NCBI GenBank assembly: GCA_020846715.1
Contig: JADLDK010000016.1
Location: 1 to 64,000 of the forward strand
Source of the DNA: Armatimonadota bacterium
Lineage (GTDB): Bacteria > Armatimonadota > UBA5829 > DSUL01
Direction: 5' to 3'
DNA length: 64,000 bases
Translations under genes and position numbers: made by a program
Shown here: piece by piece, positions 37,408-47,497 of the stretch
Numbering within the stretch: the first letter of the stretch is position 1
Layout of the letters: every line of letters starts with the position of its first letter
The notes under the pieces: generated by a model
Database searches by the model: none
Told to the model about the DNA's origin: nothing
The model's input: only the letters and a program-made list of their open reading frames with translations

Positions 37408-39018
37408 TTGTCAACTGCGGTTGAAGTAGGCGGCGAGGAATACACAGACTACACCTCGTTTGCGCGCTGGATGGCGCTGGTGGCGGTGATGTTGGGCACC
37501 ATCATGGAAGTGCTGGACGTCACCGTCGTCAACGTGGCTATCCCGCATATGATGGCCAACCTGGGCGCGACGCTGGATCAGATTGGCTGGGTCTCCACCG
37601 GCTATATCATCGCAAACGTCATTATCCTGCCGCTTACTGGCTGGCTCTCCAGCACATTTGGCCGCCGGGAGTACCTCGCTGCGTCCATGCTGCTGTTCAC
37701 CGCCGCATCCTTCATGTGCGGCACGTCTCAATCCCTTAACCAGCTTGTGTTTTTCCGGATTATGCAGGGGGCTGGCGGCGCTGCGCTTCTCTCCACAGCG
37801 CAGGCTACACTCCTGGAGATCTTCCCTCCACAACAGGTCGGAATGGTGCAGGGCATCTTCAGCCTGGGAGTCGTTATGGCTCCGACGCTTGGCCCCACTC
37901 TAGGCGGCTGGATTACGGACAACTACACCTGGCCCTGGGTGTTCTTCATCAACATGCCCATCGGCATCGTCGCTATCACTCTAACACTATTGTTTCTGAA
38001 AGACTCCAAGTACCACGCGCCAGGCGAGAATGGAAACGGCAGCCGCAACGGTCACGGCCGGGTGGACTTCATCGGCATCGGTGTCCTCGCCATCGGCCTG
38101 GGAAGTCTGCAGACAGTCCTTGAAAAAGGTAACCGTGAAGGCTGGCTGGAATCCCCGCTCATCGTCTGGCTCGGCATTATCTCTCTAGTGGCGCTGGTGG
38201 CCTTTCTGTGGTGGGAGCTTCACACACCCTACCCGGCTGTAAACTTGAGATTGTTCAAGAATCGCAGTTTTGCGGCTGGTACCGCGCTCGGGGCAGTGCT
38301 CGGATACGGGTTGTACGGCGGCGTCTTTATCCTCCCAGTTTTTCTTCAGAACCTGCGCCAGTTTACGGCAGAACAAACGGGTCTGCTGCTGTTACCGGGC
38401 GGCATTGCAACCGGTATAACGGCGATGATTGTCGGGCGCAGTATGGGCAAAATAGACGCCAGAATCATGCTGCTCTTCGGCGGAGCCGGAGTTGCGATCT
38501 CTATGCTGATGATGCACTCCATCACCATGGATACCGGGTACGAGCACCTTTACTGGCCGCTTATCATCCGTGGATTCGCTCTGGGTTGCATCTTTGTACC
38601 TCTGACTCTGACCACGCTGACCGGACTGAAGGGCAAGGATGTCTCCTACGGGACCGGGCTATTCAACCTGTCGCGGCAGCTTGGAGGCAGCATCGGGATC
38701 GCCTACCTCTCCACAATCGTGGACCACGGCATCGCTTTTCACCGGGCGGATCTGGTGCAAAACGTGACGGAGTACAGTCAGGCAACCGTAGCGCGGCTAC
38801 AGGGACTGCAGCAGATGCTGATGAGTAAGGGGGCGCCGGCGTCCGTCGCCAAGAAGCAGGCGCTGGCTATCATTGATGGGACGGTCCAACAGCAGGCTGC
38901 AGTATTGAGCTACGAACACGCCTTCCTGACCATCGCCATCGCGTTTGCCTTCACTCTGCCACTGATTCTGCTGTTCCGAAAATCCGGCAAGCCCGTGGGG
39001 CACGTGCATATAGAATAG
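37408..39018 (+). CDS. DHA2-type MFS multidrug transporter (EmrB family)
   Basis: Proton-driven drug efflux pump, 536 residues, fourteen predicted helices. Conserved motifs: motif D-like LDVTVVNVAIPHM in helix 1, WVSTGYIIANVIILPLTGWLSSTFGRR (motif A loop GWLSSTFGRR), and the antiporter motif C region GVVMAPTLGPTLGGWI. TTG start preceded by TAGGAGA. It is 12 bases after the emrA-like gene, so the two are co-translated and should form one export system for hydrophobic or amphipathic compounds. The C-terminal cytoplasmic region is short. Confidence 0.93.
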   Translation: MSTAVEVGGEEYTDYTSFARWMALVAVMLGTIMEVLDVTVVNVAIPHMMANLGATLDQIGWVSTGYIIANVIILPLTGWLSSTFGRREYLAASMLLFTAASFMCGTSQSLNQLVFFRIMQGAGGAALLSTAQATLLEIFPPQQVGMVQGIFSLGVVMAPTLGPTLGGWITDNYTWPWVFFINMPIGIVAITLTLLFLKDSKYHAPGENGNGSRNGHGRVDFIGIGVLAIGLGSLQTVLEKGNREGWLESPLIVWLGIISLVALVAFLWWELHTPYPAVNLRLFKNRSFAAGTALGAVLGYGLYGGVFILPVFLQNLRQFTAEQTGLLLLPGGIATGITAMIVGRSMGKIDARIMLLFGGAGVAISMLMMHSITMDTGYEHLYWPLIIRGFALGCIFVPLTLTTLTGLKGKDVSYGTGLFNLSRQLGGSIGIAYLSTIVDHGIAFHRADLVQNVTEYSQATVARLQGLQQMLMSKGAPASVAKKQALAIIDGTVQQQAAVLSYEHAFLTIAIAFAFTLPLILLFRKSGKPVGHVHIE

Positions 39019-39098
39019 AGGCCTGCGGCGTCACGCGCGCGCGAACTACAGCGCTCTGGAGGAGATATCTGATGGGGCGGTCACTCCGCAGACGGACG

Positions 39099-39338
39099 TT
39101 AGTGCTGGTAATCTACGTCGGCGGCATCTGCAGTGGCCGGTTTTGAGCTCTTGATCAGCTCGTCAGCAGCCGGAGCGGAGCTTGTTGGTGAGGTCATTGG
39201 CGCTACCGCCTGAACCTGCCGCTGCTGACCTAAAGGCAACACATGCGCTTCAGTCAATGCCAGAATGGTTCCAATCGCCAGCATTGCCACTGATGCCACA
39301 GTCGCCATTAAAATGACCAGCGCCCTTGCCTTGATCAT
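39099..39338 (-). CDS. Small single-pass membrane protein, hypothetical
   Basis: A 79-residue product from ATG 39338: one transmembrane helix (MIKARALVILMATVASVAMLAIGTILAL) and a Pro/Ser/Ala-rich tail. The ribosome binding site is weak, and the frame continues upstream to 39575 without a better start. The topology is sensible, but I cannot rule out a chance frame. Confidence 0.4.
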   Translation of the reverse strand: MIKARALVILMATVASVAMLAIGTILALTEAHVLPLGQQRQVQAVAPMTSPTSSAPAADELIKSSKPATADAADVDYQH

Positions 39339-39575
39339 GCTTTTGCCATCTCGCTTTCCGGTGTAAACCTTGCGATCCGGGCGCCCGCACAGCAACCCGG
39401 CCTCTTCGACGAAAACTGCCTTTGTAAAGAGACAATGCGCCTTGAAGCCAGATTGGCCCCTTGCGCCATTGAAACCAACAAATGTCTGCGAGCCCGTCAG
39501 GATATACAATCTCCTGACATCAGTGTCCTGATATCGACATACCCTGTCGCTATGGACAGGAACCGGGCGCCGCAC

Positions 39576-39953
39576 CGGCGGTCTCAGATGCTTCAGCCTT
39601 AGACGAACCCGGCGTGCCCTGGGTTACTCAATACAGTCGGAACTTCAGACGCACTGGCGTGCGGTTGGTGACCTTGAAGATGCCACGCGAGAGATGTGTG
39701 CGCTGCACAGCACCCTGTTGAGGACTGTTCTGTGCAGCGCGGAGTCTTTCCTCCAACTATTGTAGCATTTTTGCGCACAGAATGCGACCTGCGGAATATG
39801 CCAGCCTAGAAGGAAGCAAGGCAGAACGAAGCCCTGCGACAGACGAATAAGCTTCTCGTTGACTCAAAGCTGCTCAGGTGCTACCATACGCTCGCGCGCG
39901 AAAGGACACGCTTCGGCGCAGTTGCGCGCGCTATTTACCTGTGGAGCAAGGAC
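39576..39953. other. Intergenic region with a long hairpin
   Basis: The main feature is an 11-bp perfect inverted repeat GCGCTGCACAG/CTGTGCAGCGC (39700-39710 and 39730-39740, loop 19 nt). No T-tract follows. Downstream a minus-strand TACAAT-like box lies near 39760-39766. No gene seen; the hairpin could be an operator or RNA element. Confidence 0.4.
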
Positions 39954-41627
39954 ATGGAAGCCTCATCAGCACTGAAGTTTTTGCGGTTGGTGGTCTGGAT
40001 AGCGCCGGTTCTGGCGATTGCCTGGGTACTCCTGGCCGATCTGATGGACAGGACCCAGGACGGACGCCGGGAACCACTCACCCCGTTGTTGCTCTTTGGC
40101 TGCGCCGCTGTCGCGCTGACATTAGCGGCGGCCTGGGCAGTGAGCGCAGCCGTCCACAAAGGCGCCGAGGATACAGTGCTGTGGCCAAATATTCTGGCGG
40201 GCGGCGCTTGCGCTCTGGCCGGGGCCGCTTTAGTCGGCCACATCCACCGCCGCCAGCTGGAGTCCTCCGCCTCCGCCGGAGCGCCCCGCGCTCAGTCTGA
40301 CGCAGCGATTCTCGCGGTTGCTATTCCCGTTTCGTTGGCCGGTTATCTGATTTCGAAATCCGGGGCGCGTCCGGACGCGTGGCTGAGCGCTGCGCCACTC
40401 GGAAGCGCCGCATTTGTCTCTCTTTTTGTTCTCGCAGCCCGCGCACAGCGCCGCGCTTCTCCAGGATCTGCGCTGCCGCTGCGGCTGAGCGGCCCGCTGG
40501 AAATGCTGGCGGCGGTATGCGCCGTCGTCGCGCTCAGCATGCTTGTGGGAAGGCTTCTTCGCTTCGACGAGCAGCTCATCAAGCACGCGGGTGATGTGGT
40601 TGCGATGAGCTTGGCCGTTGGCCTGCTGCTCTGGCTGCCACTCAGCGTAATTCAGCGCACTCTTGCTCCGCGCTGCCTGATATTTCCGATAGGAGCCTCC
40701 GTCATTTACACCAGTGTTGGGGCATGGCTGTTTGGACTCGTCGCAAAGGCGAACTTGCTGGGAAGCCCTGTGTCGCAGTGCCTGCAAGTGGGACTGGCGG
40801 CCGGGATAGTGCTTGCGCTCATGAGCACGGCCGGGCTGTTTCACAGGGAGTCCGGCTACAGCGCACAGGCCAACGCAATCGCTCTGGTTGTTATCGCCTC
40901 GGCGCTGGCTCTGTGCTTGCGGCTGCTGGCAGGCTTCGGAGTGGCAGCGTGCGCCGGTGGAATGGTCGCCGCAGTGCCCGTCTGGGCGCTTCTGACGCCG
41001 TGGCGCACAAAATCTGAGCTGGGGGCAGAGCATGCGTTTCCGGCGTCTCTGGTGTGGGGCGCTGGCTTCCTCGCGTGCGTGGCGGCGCTTCGCATCTGGC
41101 TTTCCTTGAACGATGCGACAAGTATCAACATCTTCTCTTCTTATCCGCTGCTGGGGATGATCATCGGCCTTTCCCTGCCTTTTGTCGTCTGGTCGCTCAG
41201 CGCAGGACGCAACGAAGACGCGGTCTCACCAGGCGGAACGGCGCTGGCGCTGTTTGGCTCTGTAGTTGGATGGCTTGTGGTGGTCGGGGCAATAGCGGGG
41301 GTCGCTGTCGTGCTGCGAGAGCCTGCAGTACGCCTGTTTTTATTCGGATTGGGAGCTTCGGGACTGGCCGGTCTGGCCGTAGCAGGCGCCGTGCGTGAAG
41401 AGTGGACAAGCGCTCCGGTTGTGTCCACGGCGCTTCTGTCTTCGCTGCTGACTGTGACGTGCGCCAGAGCGCTTATGGATATTTCAGCAGAAGCGAGCCG
41501 GCCGGAAAAAGTCAAAGCGCTGGCAGTCATCTTTGGCGCCGTGATTGTGTTCTATCTGCTACTTGAGATATGGCGGACGCTGGCTCTGCGCCAAAGGACA
41601 ACCGCGATTATTGTGGAGGAGCCGTAA
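39954..41627 (+). CDS. Polytopic membrane protein of unknown function
   Basis: Not recognised. The 557-residue product has about fourteen to sixteen hydrophobic helices with short loops, starting with FLRLVVWIAPVLAIAWVLLADLMDR. No transporter signature, no catalytic motif and no repeat are evident. The loops are Arg/Ala-rich. AAGGA lies 6 bases before ATG. Its 3' end overlaps the 3' end of the converging vanW gene by 20 bases. It resembles other large uncharacterised envelope proteins of Armatimonadota-like genomes, but that is an impression. Confidence 0.75.
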   Translation: MEASSALKFLRLVVWIAPVLAIAWVLLADLMDRTQDGRREPLTPLLLFGCAAVALTLAAAWAVSAAVHKGAEDTVLWPNILAGGACALAGAALVGHIHRRQLESSASAGAPRAQSDAAILAVAIPVSLAGYLISKSGARPDAWLSAAPLGSAAFVSLFVLAARAQRRASPGSALPLRLSGPLEMLAAVCAVVALSMLVGRLLRFDEQLIKHAGDVVAMSLAVGLLLWLPLSVIQRTLAPRCLIFPIGASVIYTSVGAWLFGLVAKANLLGSPVSQCLQVGLAAGIVLALMSTAGLFHRESGYSAQANAIALVVIASALALCLRLLAGFGVAACAGGMVAAVPVWALLTPWRTKSELGAEHAFPASLVWGAGFLACVAALRIWLSLNDATSINIFSSYPLLGMIIGLSLPFVVWSLSAGRNEDAVSPGGTALALFGSVVGWLVVVGAIAGVAVVLREPAVRLFLFGLGASGLAGLAVAGAVREEWTSAPVVSTALLSSLLTVTCARALMDISAEASRPEKVKALAVIFGAVIVFYLLLEIWRTLALRQRTTAIIVEEP

Positions 41628-42315
41628 TAGCGGATCGCGTGGGTTGGCCCACAAGGTAGCTGTCAACAGACAGGCGTTCTCTCTGGCTTCCTCGAACACG
41701 CCAGAGGCTGGCGATAAGGCGCGGTCCGGCGCGTCTCTGGTGAGCTTCAACTCGCACATTTGACCGCGCGCCCGCGCCAACAACAGACACGACCAGCCGA
41801 GCGCCAGCCGCCTCAGCTCGCACATTCACCGGTGTGGCGCGGTTGTTGCGAAAACGCAAGTCCGCTACCCCCAAAGCCACCGTAGCATCGCGCCCGCACG
41901 GGACACTGGCGATTGGCCGGGAATGCGCGTGGCGCTCGGTGATCTCCAGGTCAGCCAATACGGCCGCGTTGTAGAGTGTGGATGAGACCTGACAGATACC
42001 GCCTGCCACTGCATCCTCCACCGCGTTTCCAACGTACGCCCGCGCCTCCTTCCAGCCACGGTCCGAGGTGGTCGGACCGAGCGCCTGAGCCATAGAAAAC
42101 TCTTTGCCAGGGAGGATAGCGCGCGCGTCAATCAGGCGCGCGGCGCGGCGTATATTGGCCAACTGATCAGAACTTCGCCCCTGAAGCGTTGTTGAATAGC
42201 TCCCCAATACAGTCCGCCCGGAGGACTCCACGAGCCTTGAGCCTACCCAGAGAAGAGCCACCAGCGACAGAACACCGACAACGCCTGCCCAGACTCTCAT
42301 CGAGCGAGTTTTCAC
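41608..42315 (-). CDS. VanW family protein
   Basis: Envelope protein of 235 residues with an N-terminal membrane anchor (about 8-26). The VanW domain (about 35-195) shows STTLQGRSSDQLANIRRAARLIDARAILPGKEFSMAQALGPTTSDRGW, then GGICQVSSTLYNAAVLADLEITERHAHSRPI. VanW proteins accompany some glycopeptide-resistance loci and wall-associated operons, and their reaction is unknown. The GTG start overlaps the TGA of the alpha-2-macroglobulin gene by four bases. It is therefore translated from the same mRNA. Confidence 0.9.
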   Translation of the reverse strand: MKTRSMRVWAGVVGVLSLVALLWVGSRLVESSGRTVLGSYSTTLQGRSSDQLANIRRAARLIDARAILPGKEFSMAQALGPTTSDRGWKEARAYVGNAVEDAVAGGICQVSSTLYNAAVLADLEITERHAHSRPIASVPCGRDATVALGVADLRFRNNRATPVNVRAEAAGARLVVSVVGAGARSNVRVEAHQRRAGPRLIASLWRVRGSQRERLSVDSYLVGQPTRSAITAPPQ

Positions 42316-45300
42316 CGCACACTCAGCCTGTCTTCCGAGGAGCTTCCGGACATCAAGGGCTGGTACATCGAGTAAGCCTGGCAGGGCATTACATGCAGAT
42401 CGCCCGGCACTTCAGCGCGTACATCAAAGCTGATCTCCCGCTCTGCGCCGGACATAAAGCGCACGAACGCGCCTACCTTCTCATCGTGAATCTCCAACCC
42501 TGAGTAGGAGTTGTCCCATTCCCTCTCCGGGTGCATCACTTCAAACCCGCTCGGCAGCGGGTTGTCAACCAGAACATAGGAGGCATCGCCTTTGCCGCGA
42601 ATCTTGATTTGCACCCGAACGACCTCGCCAACCTTTATGCGGCCACGCACAGGCTGCGTGTCCTCAGTGTACTTCGGCGCTCCGTCGTCTCCCACGCCCG
42701 CGCGCGTCAACTTCACGCGCAGCAAGTTTCTCTCAACAGTGAAAAAGCCCTTCTGTGCAGGAACGTCCTCGCGCGAGCTCAGATAGCTCAGGTTCGCGGT
42801 CCAGAACAGCGGCCCGCTTCCAGACTTCGTTATCACAATCCGGTTGACGCCCCGGTTCAGCTTGCTGTTTTCAATGATGAAGCTCTTTGGCCTGCGGAAG
42901 TAGTCTTCACGCGTGACGTCAAACGTTCCTACGCTGCGGCCGTTAACCTGCACGTTCGCGGAATAGGTCACAGGCTGCACGCGTTCCAGATGCTCAAGCA
43001 GCGCCAGCGTGCACAGCGCTGTGTCACGGGTGGAAACCCAGTATCCTCCGCTGCGGCGCTCTGCCAGATAGCGCGCGGCCGGCTCCAGAGCGTCCACCGG
43101 GCGGCCGGCCCGCGACAGCACGCGCATAGCCATGGCAGTGGCAGCGTAGTCACTCCAGTAGTTCGAGGTCTGCTCGTTGTGCCAGAGCAACAGACCTTCA
43201 GAGCGTTTGGCGCGCTTTTCGAGCAACGACGCAATCTCCGCCAGCGCCGCTCCTCTCCCTGCGCTTGAGGCCGCCATACCCAGGCATGCCACACCGAAGA
43301 CAGACATCTCAGAGCGTTTCGCATACAGCGCGTCAAAGCTCTGTATATCGAATCCTCCGCTCGCTGCCAGCGCCATTACCGCGTACGCCCGGTCTTCCAG
43401 AGTGGCCAGATACCTGGGCTGCGCCTTTGGGCGGTCCTGCGCGGTAGGTCTGGGCGGAAGGGGTTGCCGCATGTGCCGTCCGAGCCACGACGCCGCAGAC
43501 TCTATCATCCCGGAAGGAATCGAAACACCTGCTTCTCGAGCCTGCACAAGCCCCAGCAGCGCATACGCCGTCATCCCTACGTCCGCATCCGTCTCGCTAT
43601 ACCATCCGAACGACCCGTCCGAATGCTGCATTTCCCTCAGTTTTCGAAGTCCGTGCGCGATCATTTTCGGAAGCTCAGCGCGCGTTTTTTCGTCCACGGG
43701 CGCCCCAAGGTTTGTCAGTGCCTGCTGCACCAGAACGTCCGGTACAAAGCTGGACACCGTCTGCTCCACGCACCCCCACGGGTACGTCGCAAGATACCCA
43801 AGAGCCTGAATCACCGCGCCCGCCGCCGAGGGTGTCAGATCTATACGCAGCGCTGCGCCGGACAGTTGACCATCCCTGTCCATACTGAGGGCAACGCTTG
43901 CGCCCTCTTCACCCGAAGCGCCTCCGGAAGCGTCCCTGAACATACGCGCACCGTGCGGATAGACTGGGAAGCTCATCTGAAGGCGATCCACCGCGCTGCG
44001 GTCGTCAGTGATTGCCTCCGCCAGCAGAGTCGCCTCTCCTGGTGTCGTTACTTCCACCGGGAACTCCACGCGCGCCGTACCATTGGCCTCTACAGTTGCG
44101 CTGCGCACAGTGCCGGAACGCAGCTTCAGCCCTCTGGCAGTCAGGCGCACACTCACTTTCTTGCGAGCGCCCGTGTAGTTGTGAACCACCGCCCCGAGCG
44201 TCTGAGTGTCCCGCTGACGGAAGAAGCGCGGAACTTGCAGACGCACAATCAGGTCTTTCGTTACCGTCACCTTCTGAGTGCCAGCCCCAACGGCAGTCGT
44301 ATCCGTTACAGCACGAGCGGTCGCTCGCCAGGTGGTGAGTGAATCTGGCATTGTGAAAGAGACAGTCGCCACTCCGAGGGAGTCTGTCTTAATGACAGGA
44401 TTCCAGTACGCGGTGTCTGGGAAGTACTTGCGCACCTTGTTTTCGAACTTGTCCAATCCGCCGTAGTAGTAGTCTTCAAGGCTGTTGGAAGTGTTCACGT
44501 TGTTGGAGCGCGGCCCCCAGAAGTACTTCTGAATATCCGGCGTACTGTCGTTTCGCAAAGCGTAGATGGACTCATCCACGACCCCCAGCGAAACTTCAGC
44601 GGGCACTCCATGGCCGGAGGCGTTCAGCGTCTCAATGGTGTAGGTCGCCTTCTCGCCGGGCTGGTAGCGCTGTTTGTTACTCGTAATCTTGACAGTAAGG
44701 AGGCTGTCCTGAGGAGATATGGCAATGCCTGTCTCCTGTGACTGAATCTGCCTGTCAGCCAGCAGAGTGCACACCAGAGTCACACTTGGGAGGTAGTCGT
44801 TCTCAATGGGCAGATCCAGCATGTACGCAGCGCCTTTGGTGCGAACCACACGGGCTTCGTACAACTTTTCTCCTTCCACTGTCAGGAGAAGTGTGGCGGA
44901 CGGGTGGTTGGACTTGATGAGAATGTGCGCCGTGTCACCCTTCTGGTACATCTTCTTGTCCGGGACGATTGTCAGAGCTTCTTCTGAGCTCGAGGACTCC
45001 TCCCAAAAAGCCTCTGTCCCCACATACACGTAGGCCTCTGCCTGCGCTGTGCGCCCTGCGGAGTCTTTTGCCCGGAAAGTAAAGACCAGTTGACCCTGCG
45101 CCGTTGCCTTCCAGCTCAGCGTGGCCAATCCGCCAGCGTCTGTGCGCGCTGAACCGGTTCCGACCTGACGCCGGATTTCCTTTCCACCTCTCCAGTCAGC
45201 ACGCTCGATGACGACGTCTATTGGCTTATCCGGCACTATTCGACGGTCCCAGTCCACCGTCTTGATTTTGAAGCGCACAGTCTCACCCGGCCGGTAAACG

Positions 45301-47036
45301 TAGCGCAAAGGTTCGGGCTGGACGGCAAAATCCGCCGGGACCACGTTAGCTCCGGCCGAAGCGCTGACTTCCTTCATAGTTGGGTCCACAACGCGCGCTT
45401 CAACTACATAGCGGGACTGATGCTCCTCGCCCTGGGTATCGATCTCGGTCTTGAAGTCTCCGTTGTCGTCAGTCACGCCGCGCCCTTCCCTGACGACCTC
45501 CCCGTAACCGCCGTAGTCATATCCGTAGTCACCCTCATTGAACCAGCTCTCGTACTCGTTGTCGTAGTCCCAGAAAGTCCAGTCGGAACGATAGACGGTG
45601 TAGGTGACTTCCGCGTTGGCGACCGGAGCGCCGAAGTAGTAGTTCGCGCGTACAGAGACCGGTATCTTCTGCCCGCGAATGTAGTACGGCTTCGGAATTG
45701 CGACGGCGACGGCATATTCAGGCTTGCGATACTCTTCGATGGCAAAGCTCGCCTGGAAGCGCGAGTTGGAAGCCTGGTCTGCCTCCCCTGAGAACACGAC
45801 CCCGACTGTGTAACTGCCGAGCTCTGCTTCCTCGGGAGAAACCCAGCTACCGTAAGCGGTGCCCTGATCGCTTGCTACAGCGCTGACGCGGGCCACTATC
45901 TGACCCTGTGGCGCGCGGATGAGAAACTCCACATTCCCGCTTGTCCGCTTCTGGTATCCGCTGCCTGTCCAACGGCGGAAGATTCCCTTGAAATGGACAG
46001 TGTGTCCGGGGCGGTAGATGGGGCGGTCCGTATAGAGAAGCTGATCCTGATCGAAGTGATAGTCACCCATGTACGACCCGGTCATAGCCACGGACTTGCC
46101 CGAGCGCGCTATGATGGCGGCGCTTTCCGGGCCTGTGAACTCACTGCGCCAGAGACCGTCCTCGCCGGTGACACCTGAGAGCAGCTTATGGGACCCCGTA
46201 TAGACCTCGACTGAGGTATCTTTCAACGGACTGCCGCTCTTGATGTCCGCAGCCCACACCAGCAGACTCCCTCTGTCTCGCTTTACGACAACGGAAAGGT
46301 TGGTAATATTGACAGGGTCTGCGCTGACCATCCTTCCGAGAAAACCAACGACTATGTAAGTCCCAGGCTCGCTGATTGTGGGGATGGCGGGCCAGCCCGT
46401 GAAGCTACCATCCATTTCTGAGGTGCGGTAGGCGCGATCCCACTGTTCTAAAGGTTGAATGGAGTCCGTGAGACTTTTCAGAAATCTCTCCTGAAAGCTC
46501 TGCCCGTCCTGGCTGCGCTCCAGCCGGGCGCGGACAAGATCGTAGGGATAGACAGCGAAGTGAATCTGCGCGAGCTCGGCGTCCCAGACGCCGTTGACTG
46601 TGAGGTGCTTTCGAGAGCCCGGCACGGCGGTTCTGGGGTAATTGACGCTCAGATTGAGGGAGTTGTGCGCCGGATAGAGCACTATGTCCGGGACTCGCAG
46701 CGTCCGCCCCTCAGTAAGAGAGCCTGACTCCTGCGTCGACTCCGAAAATCCCCGTCTGCCTGCGGTAATCTCGTGGTAGCCCACGGGTGTCTGTGGCGCC
46801 CGCCACTCGCCGTCTTCGTCAGTGCGCACGTGGCGGTACTCATCAGGGACGGTTGTGGGGACGGTTACAAACGCCCGGGCGATCGGCCTGCCCTGGTCGT
46901 CTATCACGCGCCCGCGCAGAATGCCGACCCGAGGCTCTCCGGCCACTGTCATTGTGAGTAACCCGGCAGTGATCGCCAGGGCGAAACCCAGAAGAACGAC
47001 CCCTGCCCAGGGCCGCCGAATTCTTACACCCGCCAT
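42312..47036 (-). CDS. Bacterial alpha-2-macroglobulin family protein
   Basis: Large envelope protein of 1574 residues with an N-terminal signal anchor (about 10-32) and no lipobox Cys. Order: carboxypeptidase-regulatory-like domain (about 38-105), MG domains (e.g. LYTDRPIYRPGHTVHFKG), an Asp/Tyr-rich loop (DYDNEYESWFNEGDYGYDYGG split by linker) near 510-535, the A2M domain (NPVIKTDSLGVATVSFTMPD near 875), then a helical thioester domain with PWGCVEQ (thioester Cys C1089, Gln at 1092). It ends with a C-terminal MG/receptor-like domain. Related E. coli YfhM traps proteases that breach the envelope. No penicillin-binding protein gene is adjacent, unlike the E. coli pair. Confidence 0.93.
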   Translation of the reverse strand: MAGVRIRRPWAGVVLLGFALAITAGLLTMTVAGEPRVGILRGRVIDDQGRPIARAFVTVPTTVPDEYRHVRTDEDGEWRAPQTPVGYHEITAGRRGFSESTQESGSLTEGRTLRVPDIVLYPAHNSLNLSVNYPRTAVPGSRKHLTVNGVWDAELAQIHFAVYPYDLVRARLERSQDGQSFQERFLKSLTDSIQPLEQWDRAYRTSEMDGSFTGWPAIPTISEPGTYIVVGFLGRMVSADPVNITNLSVVVKRDRGSLLVWAADIKSGSPLKDTSVEVYTGSHKLLSGVTGEDGLWRSEFTGPESAAIIARSGKSVAMTGSYMGDYHFDQDQLLYTDRPIYRPGHTVHFKGIFRRWTGSGYQKRTSGNVEFLIRAPQGQIVARVSAVASDQGTAYGSWVSPEEAELGSYTVGVVFSGEADQASNSRFQASFAIEEYRKPEYAVAVAIPKPYYIRGQKIPVSVRANYYFGAPVANAEVTYTVYRSDWTFWDYDNEYESWFNEGDYGYDYGGYGEVVREGRGVTDDNGDFKTEIDTQGEEHQSRYVVEARVVDPTMKEVSASAGANVVPADFAVQPEPLRYVYRPGETVRFKIKTVDWDRRIVPDKPIDVVIERADWRGGKEIRRQVGTGSARTDAGGLATLSWKATAQGQLVFTFRAKDSAGRTAQAEAYVYVGTEAFWEESSSSEEALTIVPDKKMYQKGDTAHILIKSNHPSATLLLTVEGEKLYEARVVRTKGAAYMLDLPIENDYLPSVTLVCTLLADRQIQSQETGIAISPQDSLLTVKITSNKQRYQPGEKATYTIETLNASGHGVPAEVSLGVVDESIYALRNDSTPDIQKYFWGPRSNNVNTSNSLEDYYYGGLDKFENKVRKYFPDTAYWNPVIKTDSLGVATVSFTMPDSLTTWRATARAVTDTTAVGAGTQKVTVTKDLIVRLQVPRFFRQRDTQTLGAVVHNYTGARKKVSVRLTARGLKLRSGTVRSATVEANGTARVEFPVEVTTPGEATLLAEAITDDRSAVDRLQMSFPVYPHGARMFRDASGGASGEEGASVALSMDRDGQLSGAALRIDLTPSAAGAVIQALGYLATYPWGCVEQTVSSFVPDVLVQQALTNLGAPVDEKTRAELPKMIAHGLRKLREMQHSDGSFGWYSETDADVGMTAYALLGLVQAREAGVSIPSGMIESAASWLGRHMRQPLPPRPTAQDRPKAQPRYLATLEDRAYAVMALAASGGFDIQSFDALYAKRSEMSVFGVACLGMAASSAGRGAALAEIASLLEKRAKRSEGLLLWHNEQTSNYWSDYAATAMAMRVLSRAGRPVDALEPAARYLAERRSGGYWVSTRDTALCTLALLEHLERVQPVTYSANVQVNGRSVGTFDVTREDYFRRPKSFIIENSKLNRGVNRIVITKSGSGPLFWTANLSYLSSREDVPAQKGFFTVERNLLRVKLTRAGVGDDGAPKYTEDTQPVRGRIKVGEVVRVQIKIRGKGDASYVLVDNPLPSGFEVMHPEREWDNSYSGLEIHDEKVGAFVRFMSGAEREISFDVRAEVPGDLHVMPCQAYSMYQPLMSGSSSEDRLSVR

Positions 47037-47497
47037 ATCCCCGTTTTCAACCTCGATTTACAGTTATCTGTTAGACCACGTTCCGCGTCGCTTCGGTGCG
47101 GGTGAATGATAGCACGCCTGAGCGCCGGATACCAGACCCTGCAAGAGTTGTGCGAAGGCAAACGGAAAGGCAATCTGAAACAGACTTCGGACGCGGGCGC
47201 AGGGATGGAGTCTCACTCGGTTGACATGACGTGGCGAAGAGGGTAAAGACTAGGAAGCCCGGTGCACAATTTCCAGAGTGGATTCTGGCTGTCGCCAGGC
47301 GCGCCACCCCAACTTTTCACGACTTCGCAGCCCGATTTTGCACAGACACGTCAGTGTGACTTGTTCTTTTCGGGTGAACGCAAAGGCGCAGGCAACCCGT
47401 CTTGTGTGGTACAGGTGTGTCAGTCGGTGGCGTAGGCGCCGGGCGCTGAGACACCGGCGATAGTAGACTACAAGAGCACAGAGGAGGACACAAGACT
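47037..47497. other. Divergent intergenic region
   Basis: Separates the alpha-2-macroglobulin and ferredoxin genes. A structured hairpin (47414-47423 with 47446-47455, one G-G mismatch, inner GGCG/CGCC) lies in the probable ferredoxin leader, 26 bases before the ribosome binding site. Promoter boxes are not clear. Confidence 0.4.
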
